From NCBI RefSeq assembly GCF_042429235.1, contig NZ_JBHMBA010000001.1: a DNA stretch of 64,000 nucleotides; one strand, given 5' to 3'. Under the pieces are notes generated by a model, which made no database searches, was not told the DNA's origin, and was given only the letters and a program-made list of their open reading frames with translations. Shown here in pieces: positions 34,390 through 42,260 of this stretch. Origin of the DNA: Arthrobacter_B citreus (GTDB taxonomy: Bacteria > Actinomycetota > Actinomycetes > Actinomycetales > Micrococcaceae). Both the position numbers and the translations under genes were made by a program. How positions within the stretch are numbered: the first letter of the stretch is position 1; every line of letters starts with the position of its first letter.

Positions 34390-35790
34390 ATGACAATTGA
34401 AGGCTGGTCCCCGACCCTCGGAGCGGGACCTCTCCTCCTGATCGCAGCCGGAGCCATCGCGCTGCTGCTGTTCCTGATCCTGAAACTGCGCCTCCACGCG
34501 TTTGTTTCGCTGATCCTGGTGAGCCTGGTGACGGCTTTCGCCACGGGCATTCCCACCGCCAGTGTCGTCACCGTGCTTACCGGCAGTTTCGGCAGCACGC
34601 TGGCAACCGTGGCCCTGCTGGTAGGCCTCGGCGCCATGCTTGGCCGGCTGGTGGAGACCAGCGGCGGCGCCAAGGTGCTGGCTGAAACCCTGATCAGGAC
34701 CTTCGGTGAGAAGCGTGCACCGTTCGCGCTGGGCGTTGCATCGCTGATCTTCGGTTTCCCCATCTTCTTTGACGCCGGACTTGTGGTCATGCTTCCCGTG
34801 ATCTTCTCAGTGGCCCGCCGCCTCGGAGGCGGCGTGCTGCGCTACGGCCTGCCCGTCGCCGGTGCGTTCTCCGTCATGCACGTCTTTGTTCCCCCGCATC
34901 CGGGCCCCGTCACCGCATCCGGCTTCTTCGAGGCGAACATCGGCGTTGTCCTTATTGTCGGCCTCATCATTGCCCTGCCCACCTGGTACGTCACGTCCTA
35001 CCTGTTCGGCCTGTGGGCCGGCCGCAAATTCGTTCTGCCCGTGCCCGCCGTGCTCGGTGAGCTCGACGGCGATGAGGTCAAGAATCCGCCGAAGTTCGGC
35101 ACCGTGGTTGCTGTCCTGCTGCTGCCCCTGGTCCTGATCTTCCTGAACACGGGCCTCAACACCCTGGCATCGGCGGGGGTCATTTCCGCCGAAGCAGCGG
35201 AACAGCCGTGGTTTGCCTTCCTGCGCACCCTCGGTGAAACACCGGTGGCGCTGTTGATTTCCCTCCTCGTGGCCTGTGTGGTCCTGGGCACCCGGCGCGG
35301 CGAATCCAAGACCGCCATTGAAAAGGTGCTCGAATCCGCGCTGGGCCCGGTGTGCTCGGTCATCCTGATCACCGGCGCCGGCGGCATGTTCGGCGGCGTC
35401 CTGCGCACCTCGGGGATCGGCGACGCGCTGGGCGATGTCCTCAGCGACCTCGGCGTCCCGCTGATCCTGGCCGGCTTCCTGATTGCCGCCATTCTCCGCA
35501 TCGCCCAGGGCTCCGCCACGGTGGCGCTGACCACCGCAGCCGCCCTGATCGCCCCGGGCGTTCTTGAGGCCGGGTACAACACTCTCCAGATTGCCACCCT
35601 GGTGGTGGCCGTTGCCGCCGGCTCCGTGGTGGTCAGCCACGTGAACGACTCCGGTTTCTGGCTGGTGGGCCGGTTCATGGGCATGGATGTCAAGACCACC
35701 CTGAAAACGTGGACCGTGCTGGAAACACTGATCGGCGTCATGGGCTTCGCCCTCGCCGCAGTGGTCTTCGGTCTGGCTTCGCTGCTCTAA
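34390..35790 (+). CDS. gntP: Gluconate:H+ symporter, GntP family
   Basis: A 466-residue inner-membrane permease with about 12-14 hydrophobic segments. Family signatures include GLGAMLGRLVETSGGAKVLAETLI, FGFPIFFDAGLVVMLPVIFS, HVFVPPHPGPV and the late VVSHVNDSGFWLVGRF. It imports gluconate using the proton gradient, feeding GntK. Ribosome site GGAG precedes the ATG. A perfect 20-bp hairpin terminator follows the stop codon. Confidence 0.96.
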   Translation: MTIEGWSPTLGAGPLLLIAAGAIALLLFLILKLRLHAFVSLILVSLVTAFATGIPTASVVTVLTGSFGSTLATVALLVGLGAMLGRLVETSGGAKVLAETLIRTFGEKRAPFALGVASLIFGFPIFFDAGLVVMLPVIFSVARRLGGGVLRYGLPVAGAFSVMHVFVPPHPGPVTASGFFEANIGVVLIVGLIIALPTWYVTSYLFGLWAGRKFVLPVPAVLGELDGDEVKNPPKFGTVVAVLLLPLVLIFLNTGLNTLASAGVISAEAAEQPWFAFLRTLGETPVALLISLLVACVVLGTRRGESKTAIEKVLESALGPVCSVILITGAGGMFGGVLRTSGIGDALGDVLSDLGVPLILAGFLIAAILRIAQGSATVALTTAAALIAPGVLEAGYNTLQIATLVVAVAAGSVVVSHVNDSGFWLVGRFMGMDVKTTLKTWTVLETLIGVMGFALAAVVFGLASLL

Positions 35791-35799
35791 ACACCGCAC

Positions 35800-35845
35800 C
35801 ACGACGACGGCGGGGCACCTGCTCGGGTGCCCCGCCGTCGTCGTG
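35800..35845 (+). terminator. Perfect 20-bp hairpin terminator of the gluconate operon
   Basis: Bases 35800-35819 (CACGACGACGGCGGGGCACC) are exactly complementary to 35826-35845, with a six-base loop. No U-run follows, which is common for actinobacterial terminators. Confidence 0.85.
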
Positions 35846-35850
35846 TCCGG

Positions 35851-35925
35851 GCGGGGCGGTACGGATCGGGACGGTACCGATCGGGACCGGATCGGGGCCG
35901 GGGCCGGATCGGGGCGGGGCGGATG
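35851..35925. repeat. G-rich imperfect repeats of GATCGGG
   Basis: The motif GATCGGG recurs at about 35864, 35879, 35889 and 35907 within a strongly G-rich, non-coding stretch just after the gntP terminator. Several runs of three to four G could form a quadruplex on the plus strand. No gene or known element is recognised here. Confidence 0.6.
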
Positions 35926-36022
35926 GTGAGCCCGTGCGGGAGTGTCGGAGGCACGTGAAAACATAAGAAGTTACGAAAGTTTTCGGTGCTTTACACCGCC
36001 CTATGGAAGGACCCCACGCACC

Positions 36023-36796
36023 ATGATGGGTGGTCATCACGCAGCATCAGGCGCCGCAGCTTGGGTTGCTGTCGCTTCAACCGCACCGCACGCCCTCGGC
36101 TGGTATCCGGTCACCCCTCTGGGAGTAGTGACCGGCGCTCTCCTCACGGCCGGCGCGGCCCTGCTCCCGGACCTGGATCACCACAGCGGAACCATTGCGC
36201 ATTCACTGCCCCCGGTCACCAAGATCCTGGCCCGCGTCACCGAGCAGATCAGCGGCGGACACCGCCGCGGCACGCATTCCCTGCTGGGACTGGCGGTTTT
36301 TGTGGCCCTGTCCACCGCGCTGGGCAAGGTCACCGCCGTCGTCCCGTTTTTTGGCTCCGTGGCGGTGGGAGCCGGCCTGCTGTCGGTGCTGCTGATGGGG
36401 TTCGCGTTGAAGGCACTGAAGATTGCCGGTGGTCCCGGACGCAGCTGGCTGCTCGCGCTGGGCCTGTCAGCTTTCATTGCCCTCTACGCCCCGGAAAACA
36501 ATGACTGGCTTCCCGTGGCCGTCGGGCTGGGGGTCGCCGTGCACATCGTCGGAGACCTGCTGACCCACCAGGGCGTCATGATCCTCTGGCCCCTGCGGAT
36601 CAAACGTCCGCGTTCCCTCGCCGGCATGCCGGTGCTCAACAAGCTGTGGCGCAGCAGTGGCTGCATGTCGCTGCCGCTGATCGGGGCCGCGGGGTCCTGG
36701 CGGGAGTGGGCGCTCATGGTTCCGGTGACTGTCTACGCCATCTACGGCGTGGTGTATTCCGCCTTCCTGACGCTGAGGCAGTGGGCGGGGGCCTAG
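36023..36796 (+). CDS. YdjM/DUF457-like membrane-bound metal-dependent hydrolase
   Basis: A 257-residue membrane protein starting at ATG 36023. It has several hydrophobic helices and conserved histidine/aspartate motifs of the family: MMGGHHAASGAAAW, LLPDLDHHSGTIAHSL, GGHRRGTHSLLG and HIVGDLLTHQGVMILWP. These suggest a membrane-embedded metal site. E. coli YdjM is a LexA-regulated inner-membrane protein of unclear activity. It is preceded by a 230-bp spacer that holds the gluconate terminator and G-rich repeats. Confidence 0.87.
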   Translation: MMGGHHAASGAAAWVAVASTAPHALGWYPVTPLGVVTGALLTAGAALLPDLDHHSGTIAHSLPPVTKILARVTEQISGGHRRGTHSLLGLAVFVALSTALGKVTAVVPFFGSVAVGAGLLSVLLMGFALKALKIAGGPGRSWLLALGLSAFIALYAPENNDWLPVAVGLGVAVHIVGDLLTHQGVMILWPLRIKRPRSLAGMPVLNKLWRSSGCMSLPLIGAAGSWREWALMVPVTVYAIYGVVYSAFLTLRQWAGA

Positions 36797-36868
36797 CGGC
36801 ACGGCGGTCCGGACCTGACCCCGGCACCGGACCAAGGGTGGCTAGACAGTTCACGGTTGTGAACGATA

Positions 36869-38605
36869 ATGGGAATCGTGGAACTAGCCCTCTTTGCTGT
36901 CATCGGCGTGGCTGTTATTGTCACCGTCGCCGCCTTTTCGAAGCGGCTGGGCATCGCCGCGCCACTGATCCTTGTGGTGGTCGGGCTCGGGCTGTCCTAT
37001 CTTCCCGGGCTGCCGACGTTCACCGTTCCGCATGAAGTGATCCTGATGGGCGTGCTCCCGCCGCTGCTCTACGCCGCCGCGGTGAACGTTCCCGTGGTGG
37101 ATTTCCGCCGGAACTTCGGAGCTATTTCGAGCCTGTCGGTGTTCCTCGTGTTGTTTTCCGCCTTTGTGACCGGGTGGCTCCTCTACGTTCTGCTCCCGGA
37201 TCTGAACCTCGCCGCCGCGATCGCCCTGGGCGCCGTGGTCAGCCCTCCGGACGCCGTTGCCGCCACTTCCATCGGCAAGAAACTCGGCCTGCCTCCGCGG
37301 CTCGTCACGGTGCTCGAGGGCGAGGGCCTGGTCAACGACGCCACCGCCCTGGTGCTGCTGCGCTCGGCGATTGCCCTCAGCGCCGGTGGCGTGGCCAGCA
37401 TCTGGGACGGAGTGGCAGACTTCGGCTTCGCCGTGGTGGCCGCCGTCGTGGTGGGGCTGCTGGTGGGAGCTGTCACCGTGTTCATCCGGTCCAAGCTCCA
37501 TGACCCAGTGCTGGACACCGCCATTTCCTTTGTGGTTCCCTTCCTGGCCTTCATCCCGGCCGAGGAAATGCACGCATCAGGCGTGCTGGCCGTGGTGGTG
37601 GCCGGGCTGTACACCGGACACCGGAGCGGATCCGCCTTCAGCGCCCAGGCGCGGATCAACGACAGCGTCAACTGGCACACCGTCCAGTTCCTGCTCGAGA
37701 ACGGCGTCTTCCTGCTGATGGGCCTGGAAATCCGCTACCTCGTGGAGGAAATCAATCCGGAGCTGCTGACCGTCGGGGAGTCGGTGGGGATCGGGCTGGC
37801 CGTCACTGCCCTGCTCATCGTGATCCGGTTCGCGTGGATGGGCCCGCTGATCCTGTTCCTGCGGGCCAAGGTGGGATACCAGGAACGGCGGACCCACCGC
37901 TTCCGGGCCGCACTGGACCGCCTCAAACTGCAGGATCCGGGCGATGAACGCGCCCGGCGCCGGGCCAGCCGCGGAGAACAGATCTACCGCCGCCGCAGGA
38001 CGGATATCAAGCAGCTGCGCGCCGAGGGCCTGGACTGGCGCGGCGGAGTGGTCATCGGCTGGTCCGGCATGCGCGGGGTGGTGACACTGGCAGCCGCGCA
38101 GTCCCTGCCGGAGGCCACGCCGTACCGGGAGCAACTGGTGCTCATCGCCTTCACCGTTGCCGTGGTGACGCTGCTGCTGCAGGGCGGAACCCTTCCCTGG
38201 GTGATCCGGGCGCTGGAGGTCCAGGGGGTTAATGCAGCCGCCGACCAGCGAAGCCTCGCCACACTGCTGGACCAGATCAGCGATGCCGGCCTGCGGGTGC
38301 TGGAGAATCCGGGGGCCTGCCTCGACGATGCCGAGGTGGATCCCGACGTCGTGGAACGGGTGCGGCAGAGCACCTTTCTGCGCAGTGAGCTGGCGTGGGA
38401 ACGGGTCAAGGCCCTGGGCATCGGGTCATCGCCCACTCCGCAGCTGCAGTACCGCGAGCTCCGCCGGGCCGTGGTCGAGGCAGAACGGGAGGCACTGCTG
38501 CTCGCCCGCAGGGAAGGGGACTTCCCCTCCCGGACCCTCGCCGACGCCCAGCGCCTGCTGGATTTGGAAGAGTCGCGGTTGAAGCCGCGGCTGGGCGAGC
38601 ACTGA
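36869..38605 (+). CDS. Na+/H+ antiporter, CPA1 (NhaP) family
   Basis: A 578-residue protein with an N-terminal domain of about 12 transmembrane helices (residues 1-420) and a cytoplasmic tail. The CPA1 core is seen in VSPPDAVAATSIGKKLGLP, GEGLVNDATALVLLRSA (ND motif) and the later GWSGMRGVVTLAAAQSLP. The tail is helical and charged (AVVEAEREALLLARREGD). It exchanges sodium or potassium for protons in pH or salt adaptation. It begins 72 bp after the YdjM-like gene and may share its transcript. Confidence 0.93.
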   Translation: MGIVELALFAVIGVAVIVTVAAFSKRLGIAAPLILVVVGLGLSYLPGLPTFTVPHEVILMGVLPPLLYAAAVNVPVVDFRRNFGAISSLSVFLVLFSAFVTGWLLYVLLPDLNLAAAIALGAVVSPPDAVAATSIGKKLGLPPRLVTVLEGEGLVNDATALVLLRSAIALSAGGVASIWDGVADFGFAVVAAVVVGLLVGAVTVFIRSKLHDPVLDTAISFVVPFLAFIPAEEMHASGVLAVVVAGLYTGHRSGSAFSAQARINDSVNWHTVQFLLENGVFLLMGLEIRYLVEEINPELLTVGESVGIGLAVTALLIVIRFAWMGPLILFLRAKVGYQERRTHRFRAALDRLKLQDPGDERARRRASRGEQIYRRRRTDIKQLRAEGLDWRGGVVIGWSGMRGVVTLAAAQSLPEATPYREQLVLIAFTVAVVTLLLQGGTLPWVIRALEVQGVNAAADQRSLATLLDQISDAGLRVLENPGACLDDAEVDPDVVERVRQSTFLRSELAWERVKALGIGSSPTPQLQYRELRRAVVEAEREALLLARREGDFPSRTLADAQRLLDLEESRLKPRLGEH

Positions 38606-38650
38606 CCGGGATCCCCCGGCCCGCCACCGCGGCTGCGTCCGGCTGCCCGC

Positions 38651-39028
38651 TTAGTCCTGGTGCAGCTGGATGTAGTTTCCGCAGCCGTCATCAAAAATCG
38701 CCTGGGTTCCCATCGCATCGGTGGACGCCGGCCCGGTGAACCGTACGCCGAGGCCGCCCAGCCGTTCCATTTCAGCCGCCACATCGTCCACCCCCAGGAC
38801 GATGGCCGGCAGACCCATCTCATACAGGCCGCTGCGGTAGGCCTCCGCAAGGGGATTGTCGCTGGGCTCCAGCAGCAGGCCGGGGCCGTCGGGAATCCCC
38901 TTCGCGCGGACAATGAACAGGTTGTATTCCGGCATCACCATCAGCGGCTCAAAGCCCAGCGTGCCCGTATAGAAGTCGAACGCGGCGGCTGGATCAAGGA
39001 CGTGGATGCTGCTCATCTTTACGCGCAT
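38651..39028 (-). CDS. VOC/glyoxalase-fold protein
   Basis: A 125-residue single-module vicinal oxygen chelate protein starting at ATG 39028. The pattern VKMSSIHVLDPAAAFDFYTGTLGFEPLM, LLLEPSDNP and the end FDDGCGNYIQLHQD is typical of glyoxalase/bleomycin-resistance-like proteins. Specific substrate unknown. It is convergent with the antiporter gene and lies 34 bp downstream of the LysR-like gene on the same strand, so they may be co-transcribed. Confidence 0.88.
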   Translation of the reverse strand: MRVKMSSIHVLDPAAAFDFYTGTLGFEPLMVMPEYNLFIVRAKGIPDGPGLLLEPSDNPLAEAYRSGLYEMGLPAIVLGVDDVAAEMERLGGLGVRFTGPASTDAMGTQAIFDDGCGNYIQLHQD

Positions 39029-39062
39029 GGGCCAAAGGGTACCCCGCGCGGCTCCGGGCTTA

Positions 39063-39848
39063 CTAGCGGTTTCCGCGCGGCTTTCCGCCCTTGTGGCCGC
39101 CCTTGTTTTTGCCCGTGCCGCCCTTGCCGCCGGCGCTGCCCTTGCTTCCGCCCTTAACGGCAGGCCGGCCGCCGGACTTCGCTGCCGTCTTGCCGGCACT
39201 CCTGCTCTGGCGTTCCTTGGTGCGCTGCCGGGCCGTCAGTTTTTGTTCCGCCTGCACCGAGGGCTGGCGCGAGCTGTTGGCCGTCCGGCCGCGCACAATG
39301 CCCACGAGTTCTTCGATTCCGGCATCCCCGCTGCCCTCCAGCCAGGCAACAGCTATCCGCGTGCCGGGAACGCCGCTCAGGGGGCGTGCCACGACGTCCC
39401 GCCGCGAGTAGAGCTTTGCCACTGACATGGGAAGGATCAGCAGGCCCGCGCCGGAGGCCACCACTTCCATTCCGGTCTCCGCGCCGCCCACCTCGTGAAG
39501 GTCCAGGAAGTTCTCGCCCGCCAGGTCCGCGATGTCCAGTTCATCGAAGGCGGCGACGGCGGAATCCTTGGGAGCGGCCACCACCGGGCGCTCCTCGTAA
39601 AGGGCTATCACGCTCAGGTCCGCCGGGCGGGTGTATCCCTCCTCCGGGACGCGGATAAACACCACGTCCGCGCGGCCGGCACGCAGATCATCCACCACCG
39701 CATCTTCGGGGCGCTGAGAAGCCTGCAGCTCACGGTCCTGCCGTTCGTTCCACCGGCCGATCCACTTTCCGGGCGTTACGCCGGGGATGTACGCCAGCTT
39801 CAGCGGACTGGCTGGACGGGTCTTGTGGGAGGGGTCATCGTTTGGCAC
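39063..39848 (-). CDS. LysR-type effector-binding domain protein lacking the HTH
   Basis: A 261-residue protein starting at GTG 39848. Residues about 15-190 match the periplasmic-binding-like effector domain of LysR regulators: LKLAYIPGVTPGKWIGRW, DVVFIRVPEEG, LSVIALYEERPVVAAPKDS, VASGAGLLILPMSVAKLYSRRDV. No N-terminal helix-turn-helix is present, and none is encoded upstream, where the divergent DUF5997 gene begins. The C-terminal 60 residues are an extremely Lys/Gly/Arg-rich tail (GGKGGTGKNKGGHKGGK) that could bind nucleic acid. It may be a ligand sensor with a non-classical DNA- or RNA-binding tail. Confidence 0.82.
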   Translation of the reverse strand: MPNDDPSHKTRPASPLKLAYIPGVTPGKWIGRWNERQDRELQASQRPEDAVVDDLRAGRADVVFIRVPEEGYTRPADLSVIALYEERPVVAAPKDSAVAAFDELDIADLAGENFLDLHEVGGAETGMEVVASGAGLLILPMSVAKLYSRRDVVARPLSGVPGTRIAVAWLEGSGDAGIEELVGIVRGRTANSSRQPSVQAEQKLTARQRTKERQSRSAGKTAAKSGGRPAVKGGSKGSAGGKGGTGKNKGGHKGGKPRGNR

Positions 39849-39967
39849 CTTTTCAGGTTAGCCCAGCCTGGTCGTCCCTCCCCGCGCACCGCTGGGCCCG
39901 GTTGAGGGCCGCAGCAGACCGCTGGGTACGGGACACCCACCCCGTCCGCTCCGGATACCCTTATTAG

Positions 39968-40399
39968 ATGACTTCCGAGAAATCCCAATCCATGAAACCT
40001 GCCACGGCAGCCAAGAAACTGGGCATCTACCTGCCCGCCGCGCCGCAGGAGTTCCAGGACGGGCCTATTTCCCGGGCCCAGTTTGATGAACTTCAGACCA
40101 ATCCCCCGCAGTGGCTGGTCGATCTGCGCCGCACCGGGCCCCATCCGCGTCCCGTCGTGGCCCAGAAACTGAACATCTCCATCAGCGGCCTGACCCGCTC
40201 GGGAATCACCGAGCCCCTGACGACTGCCGAGATCACTGCGCTGCTTGCCGCTCCCCCCGCCTGGCTGGTCGAGGAACGGGCCAGCTTCGCTGCCGTGCGT
40301 GAAGAGGCCAAACGCGTGAAGGAAGCTGAAGCCAAGAAGGAGCGCAAGGCACAGCAGGCGGCCCAGATGGCGGCCAAGGAGCCCAAACAGCGCCGCTAG
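39968..40399 (+). CDS. DUF5997 family protein
   Basis: A 143-residue protein. The core MKPATAAKKLGIYLPAAPQEFQ, PPQWLVDLRRTGPHPRPVVAQKL and ISGLTRSGI is characteristic of DUF5997, an actinobacterial family of unknown function. It may start at the first ATG or at the second (MKPATAAKKLG, residue 9). The C terminus is a charged helix (EEAKRVKEAEAKKERKAQQAAQ). It is divergent from the HTH-less LysR-like gene across 119 bp; I recall the same pairing in other actinobacteria but could not check. Confidence 0.8.
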   Translation: MTSEKSQSMKPATAAKKLGIYLPAAPQEFQDGPISRAQFDELQTNPPQWLVDLRRTGPHPRPVVAQKLNISISGLTRSGITEPLTTAEITALLAAPPAWLVEERASFAAVREEAKRVKEAEAKKERKAQQAAQMAAKEPKQRR

Positions 40400-40407
40400 G
40401 TTTCCGC

Positions 40408-40452
40408 TGTCCCCCGTTCCGCATCCCTGTTGTGCGGGCCGGACGGGGGACG
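40408..40452 (+). terminator. Hairpin after the DUF5997 gene
   Basis: GTCCCCCGT near 40409 pairs with ACGGGGGAC near 40443, with an inner CCGCA/TGCGG helix. It starts about 10 bp after the stop codon and separates this gene from the convergent tRNA-Leu transcript. Confidence 0.55.
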
Positions 40453-40463
40453 GCTGCGGGCAT

Positions 40464-40498
40464 AAAAAAATCACCCCGGCTTTTCAACCGGGGTGATT
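40464..40498 (-). terminator. Intrinsic terminator of tRNA-Leu
   Basis: On the minus strand, AATCACCCCGG pairs with CCGGGGTGATT and is followed directly by a run of T residues (the A-tract at 40464-40470). A classical hairpin plus U-run immediately after the tRNA gene. Confidence 0.9.
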
Positions 40499-40505
40499 CA
40501 TTTTG

Positions 40506-40588
40506 TGCGCGAGGGGGGATTTGAACCCCCACGCCCTTTCGGACACTGGCACCTGAAGCCAGCGCGTCTGCCGTTCCGCCACTCGCGC
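40506..40588 (-). tRNA. tRNA-Leu (anticodon CAG)
   Basis: An 83-nt type II tRNA with a long variable arm. The acceptor stem GCGCGAG pairs with CTCGCGC. The anticodon stem CTGGC/GCCAG holds the loop TTCAGGT, anticodon CAG, which reads CUG. The T-arm GGTTCAAATCC is intact. The CCA end is not encoded. Confidence 0.95.
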
Positions 40589-41044
40589 CTAAATGGTTTC
40601 CCGTGGAGAGTGTGCCCTTCAGTCTCACGACTGTTGGGGTCTCGATTCCTCGGGAACAGCAGAATCAAGCATACCCACATTTTGGGAAAACACCTAAACG
40701 GCAGTGACACCCCTCCAAAAACCCCGGAATGGCGCGGTTTTTCGTCCCCTTACCGGCGCGGGAACCGGGTCCGCCGGCTGGCCCGGCACCCACGGCCACC
40801 CCGCGGACACCCCGCGGCGCTCCACCCGCGTTAAGACATTTCTCAGCTGTCCCCAGTACTATCGAAGTGGACCTGTGTACCTTTGGCCTGCCTTGACGCC
40901 GTGCCGGTATTGCCCACGGCAGACATTGCCGGAGCGGATACCGGGCTGCCGCAGGCGGTGCACGGTCCAGAGATCCACCGGAGAAAACGCCGGAGTATCA
41001 GCCGGACATCCGGACAGAATCAGGACCTAGGGAAGGAGGCGAAC
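40589..41044. other. Divergent control region between tRNA-Leu and the fhaA operon
   Basis: A 456-bp stretch without a convincing gene. On the minus strand a TATGCT hexamer (40668-40673) could be the tRNA-Leu -10. On the plus strand TACTAT (40857-40862) fits a -10 for the cell-wall operon, with a weak -35 and a leader of roughly 175 nt. No clear operator repeats. Confidence 0.4.
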
Positions 41045-41773
41045 ATGGGCTTACTCGATAACGTCGAACGCGGAATCGAAAAAGTAGTGCGAGGTGCCTT
41101 CTCCTCGGGCGGATCCGGCCGGGTGGAACCCCTTGAGCTGGCGATCGCCATGAGGCGTGAACTGGATGAGCGTTCCTTCACCGTCGGACAGGGGCGGACC
41201 CTGGCGCCAAACGTCTTCACTGCCCGGTTGTCCGATTCGGACTTCAAGCGCGCTCAGGAATGGGGCGCCCCGCTGGCCGAAGAACTCTGCGACGTCGTCA
41301 TCAAGCACGCCCGGAGCCAGTCCTACACACTCCAGGGCCCGGTCCGTGTCTCCTTCACCCGGGATTCGGCGCTCAAGCCCGGCGTCCTGGAAGTTGACTC
41401 ATCAACAGAGAAAGCGGGAGCCCCCGCGCCGCGCCAAGCTGCCCCGCCCACGCCCCGCCAGGGGCCCGGCCGCATGCAGCCTGTGTTGGACATCGACGGG
41501 CAGCGGTACTCCCTGAATGCTCCATCGGTTGTTCTTGGCCGGTCCTCCGAGGCCGATATCCTCGTTGATGACACCGGCGTTTCCCGCCGCCACCTGGAAA
41601 TCCGCACTGAAAACGGTGCCAGCCGCGCCATCGACCTCGGTTCCACCAATGGAAGCTTCGTCAATGGCCAAAAAGTACAAGGGGAAGCAGATCTTACGGA
41701 TGGTTCCACTATTGCCATGGGCCGCACCCGCATCACGTTCCGGCTTCTGCCGTATCGGGCCGGGGGACGTTAG
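41045..41773 (+). CDS. fhaA: FhaA: DUF3662 and FHA domain protein
   Basis: A 242-residue cytoplasmic adaptor. Residues 1-110 are the DUF3662 domain (MGLLDNVERGIEKVVRGAF). After a Pro-rich linker the FHA phosphothreonine-binding domain spans about 150-235, with GRSSEADI, the His in SRRHLEI, and STNGSFVNG. Start at ATG 41045 after GGAAGGAGG; the longer ORF has a non-conserved extension. In mycobacteria FhaA binds phosphorylated MviN/MurJ to regulate lipid II export. First gene of the operon running to pknB. Its TAG overlaps the fhaB GTG. Confidence 0.95.
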   Translation: MGLLDNVERGIEKVVRGAFSSGGSGRVEPLELAIAMRRELDERSFTVGQGRTLAPNVFTARLSDSDFKRAQEWGAPLAEELCDVVIKHARSQSYTLQGPVRVSFTRDSALKPGVLEVDSSTEKAGAPAPRQAAPPTPRQGPGRMQPVLDIDGQRYSLNAPSVVLGRSSEADILVDDTGVSRRHLEIRTENGASRAIDLGSTNGSFVNGQKVQGEADLTDGSTIAMGRTRITFRLLPYRAGGR

Positions 41774-42258
41774 TGAACGGTGAACTAATAGTCACCCTGC
41801 TCCGCTACGGGTTCCTGATTGTGCTGTGGCTTATGGTGCTCAGCGTTGTCGGTGCCATTCGCCGGGATCTGGTGGTGGGCAGCCGTAACCGCACCGGAAC
41901 GCCCAGCGCCCGGCAGCTCCGCCGCAACCCCGCCCTGGAAAAACAGGCCCCGGCCCCGGCCAAGGTCCCCGCGCGCCAGGTCGTCGTGACCGAGGGCCCG
42001 CTGCGGGGCACAACGCTGGAGCTGGCCTCCAGTCCCATCCTGCTGGGCCGCGCCCAGGAAGCAACCCTCGTCCTCGAGGACGACTACGCCTCGGGCCGGC
42101 ATGCCCGTTTGTTCCCCCAGGGCAGCCGCTGGTTCATCGAGGACCTCGGATCCACCAACGGCACGTTCCTCGGCGGCAGCCAACTGACCCGGGCCCTGCC
42201 CGTGGAGCCCGGGGTTCCGATCCGCATCGGTAAGACGGTCCTTGAGTTGAGGCCTTAA
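41773..42258 (+). CDS. fhaB: FhaB: membrane-anchored FHA domain protein
   Basis: A 161-residue protein starting at GTG 41773, inside the fhaA stop. An N-terminal transmembrane helix (LLRYGFLIVLWLMVLSVVG) is followed by a basic linker and an FHA domain at about 75-155 (LLGRAQEA, ASGRHARL, STNGTFLGG). In mycobacteria the homologue (FipA/FhaB) links Ser/Thr kinase signalling to the division machinery. Two bases separate it from pstP. Confidence 0.94.
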   Translation: MNGELIVTLLRYGFLIVLWLMVLSVVGAIRRDLVVGSRNRTGTPSARQLRRNPALEKQAPAPAKVPARQVVVTEGPLRGTTLELASSPILLGRAQEATLVLEDDYASGRHARLFPQGSRWFIEDLGSTNGTFLGGSQLTRALPVEPGVPIRIGKTVLELRP

Positions 42259-42260
42259 CC

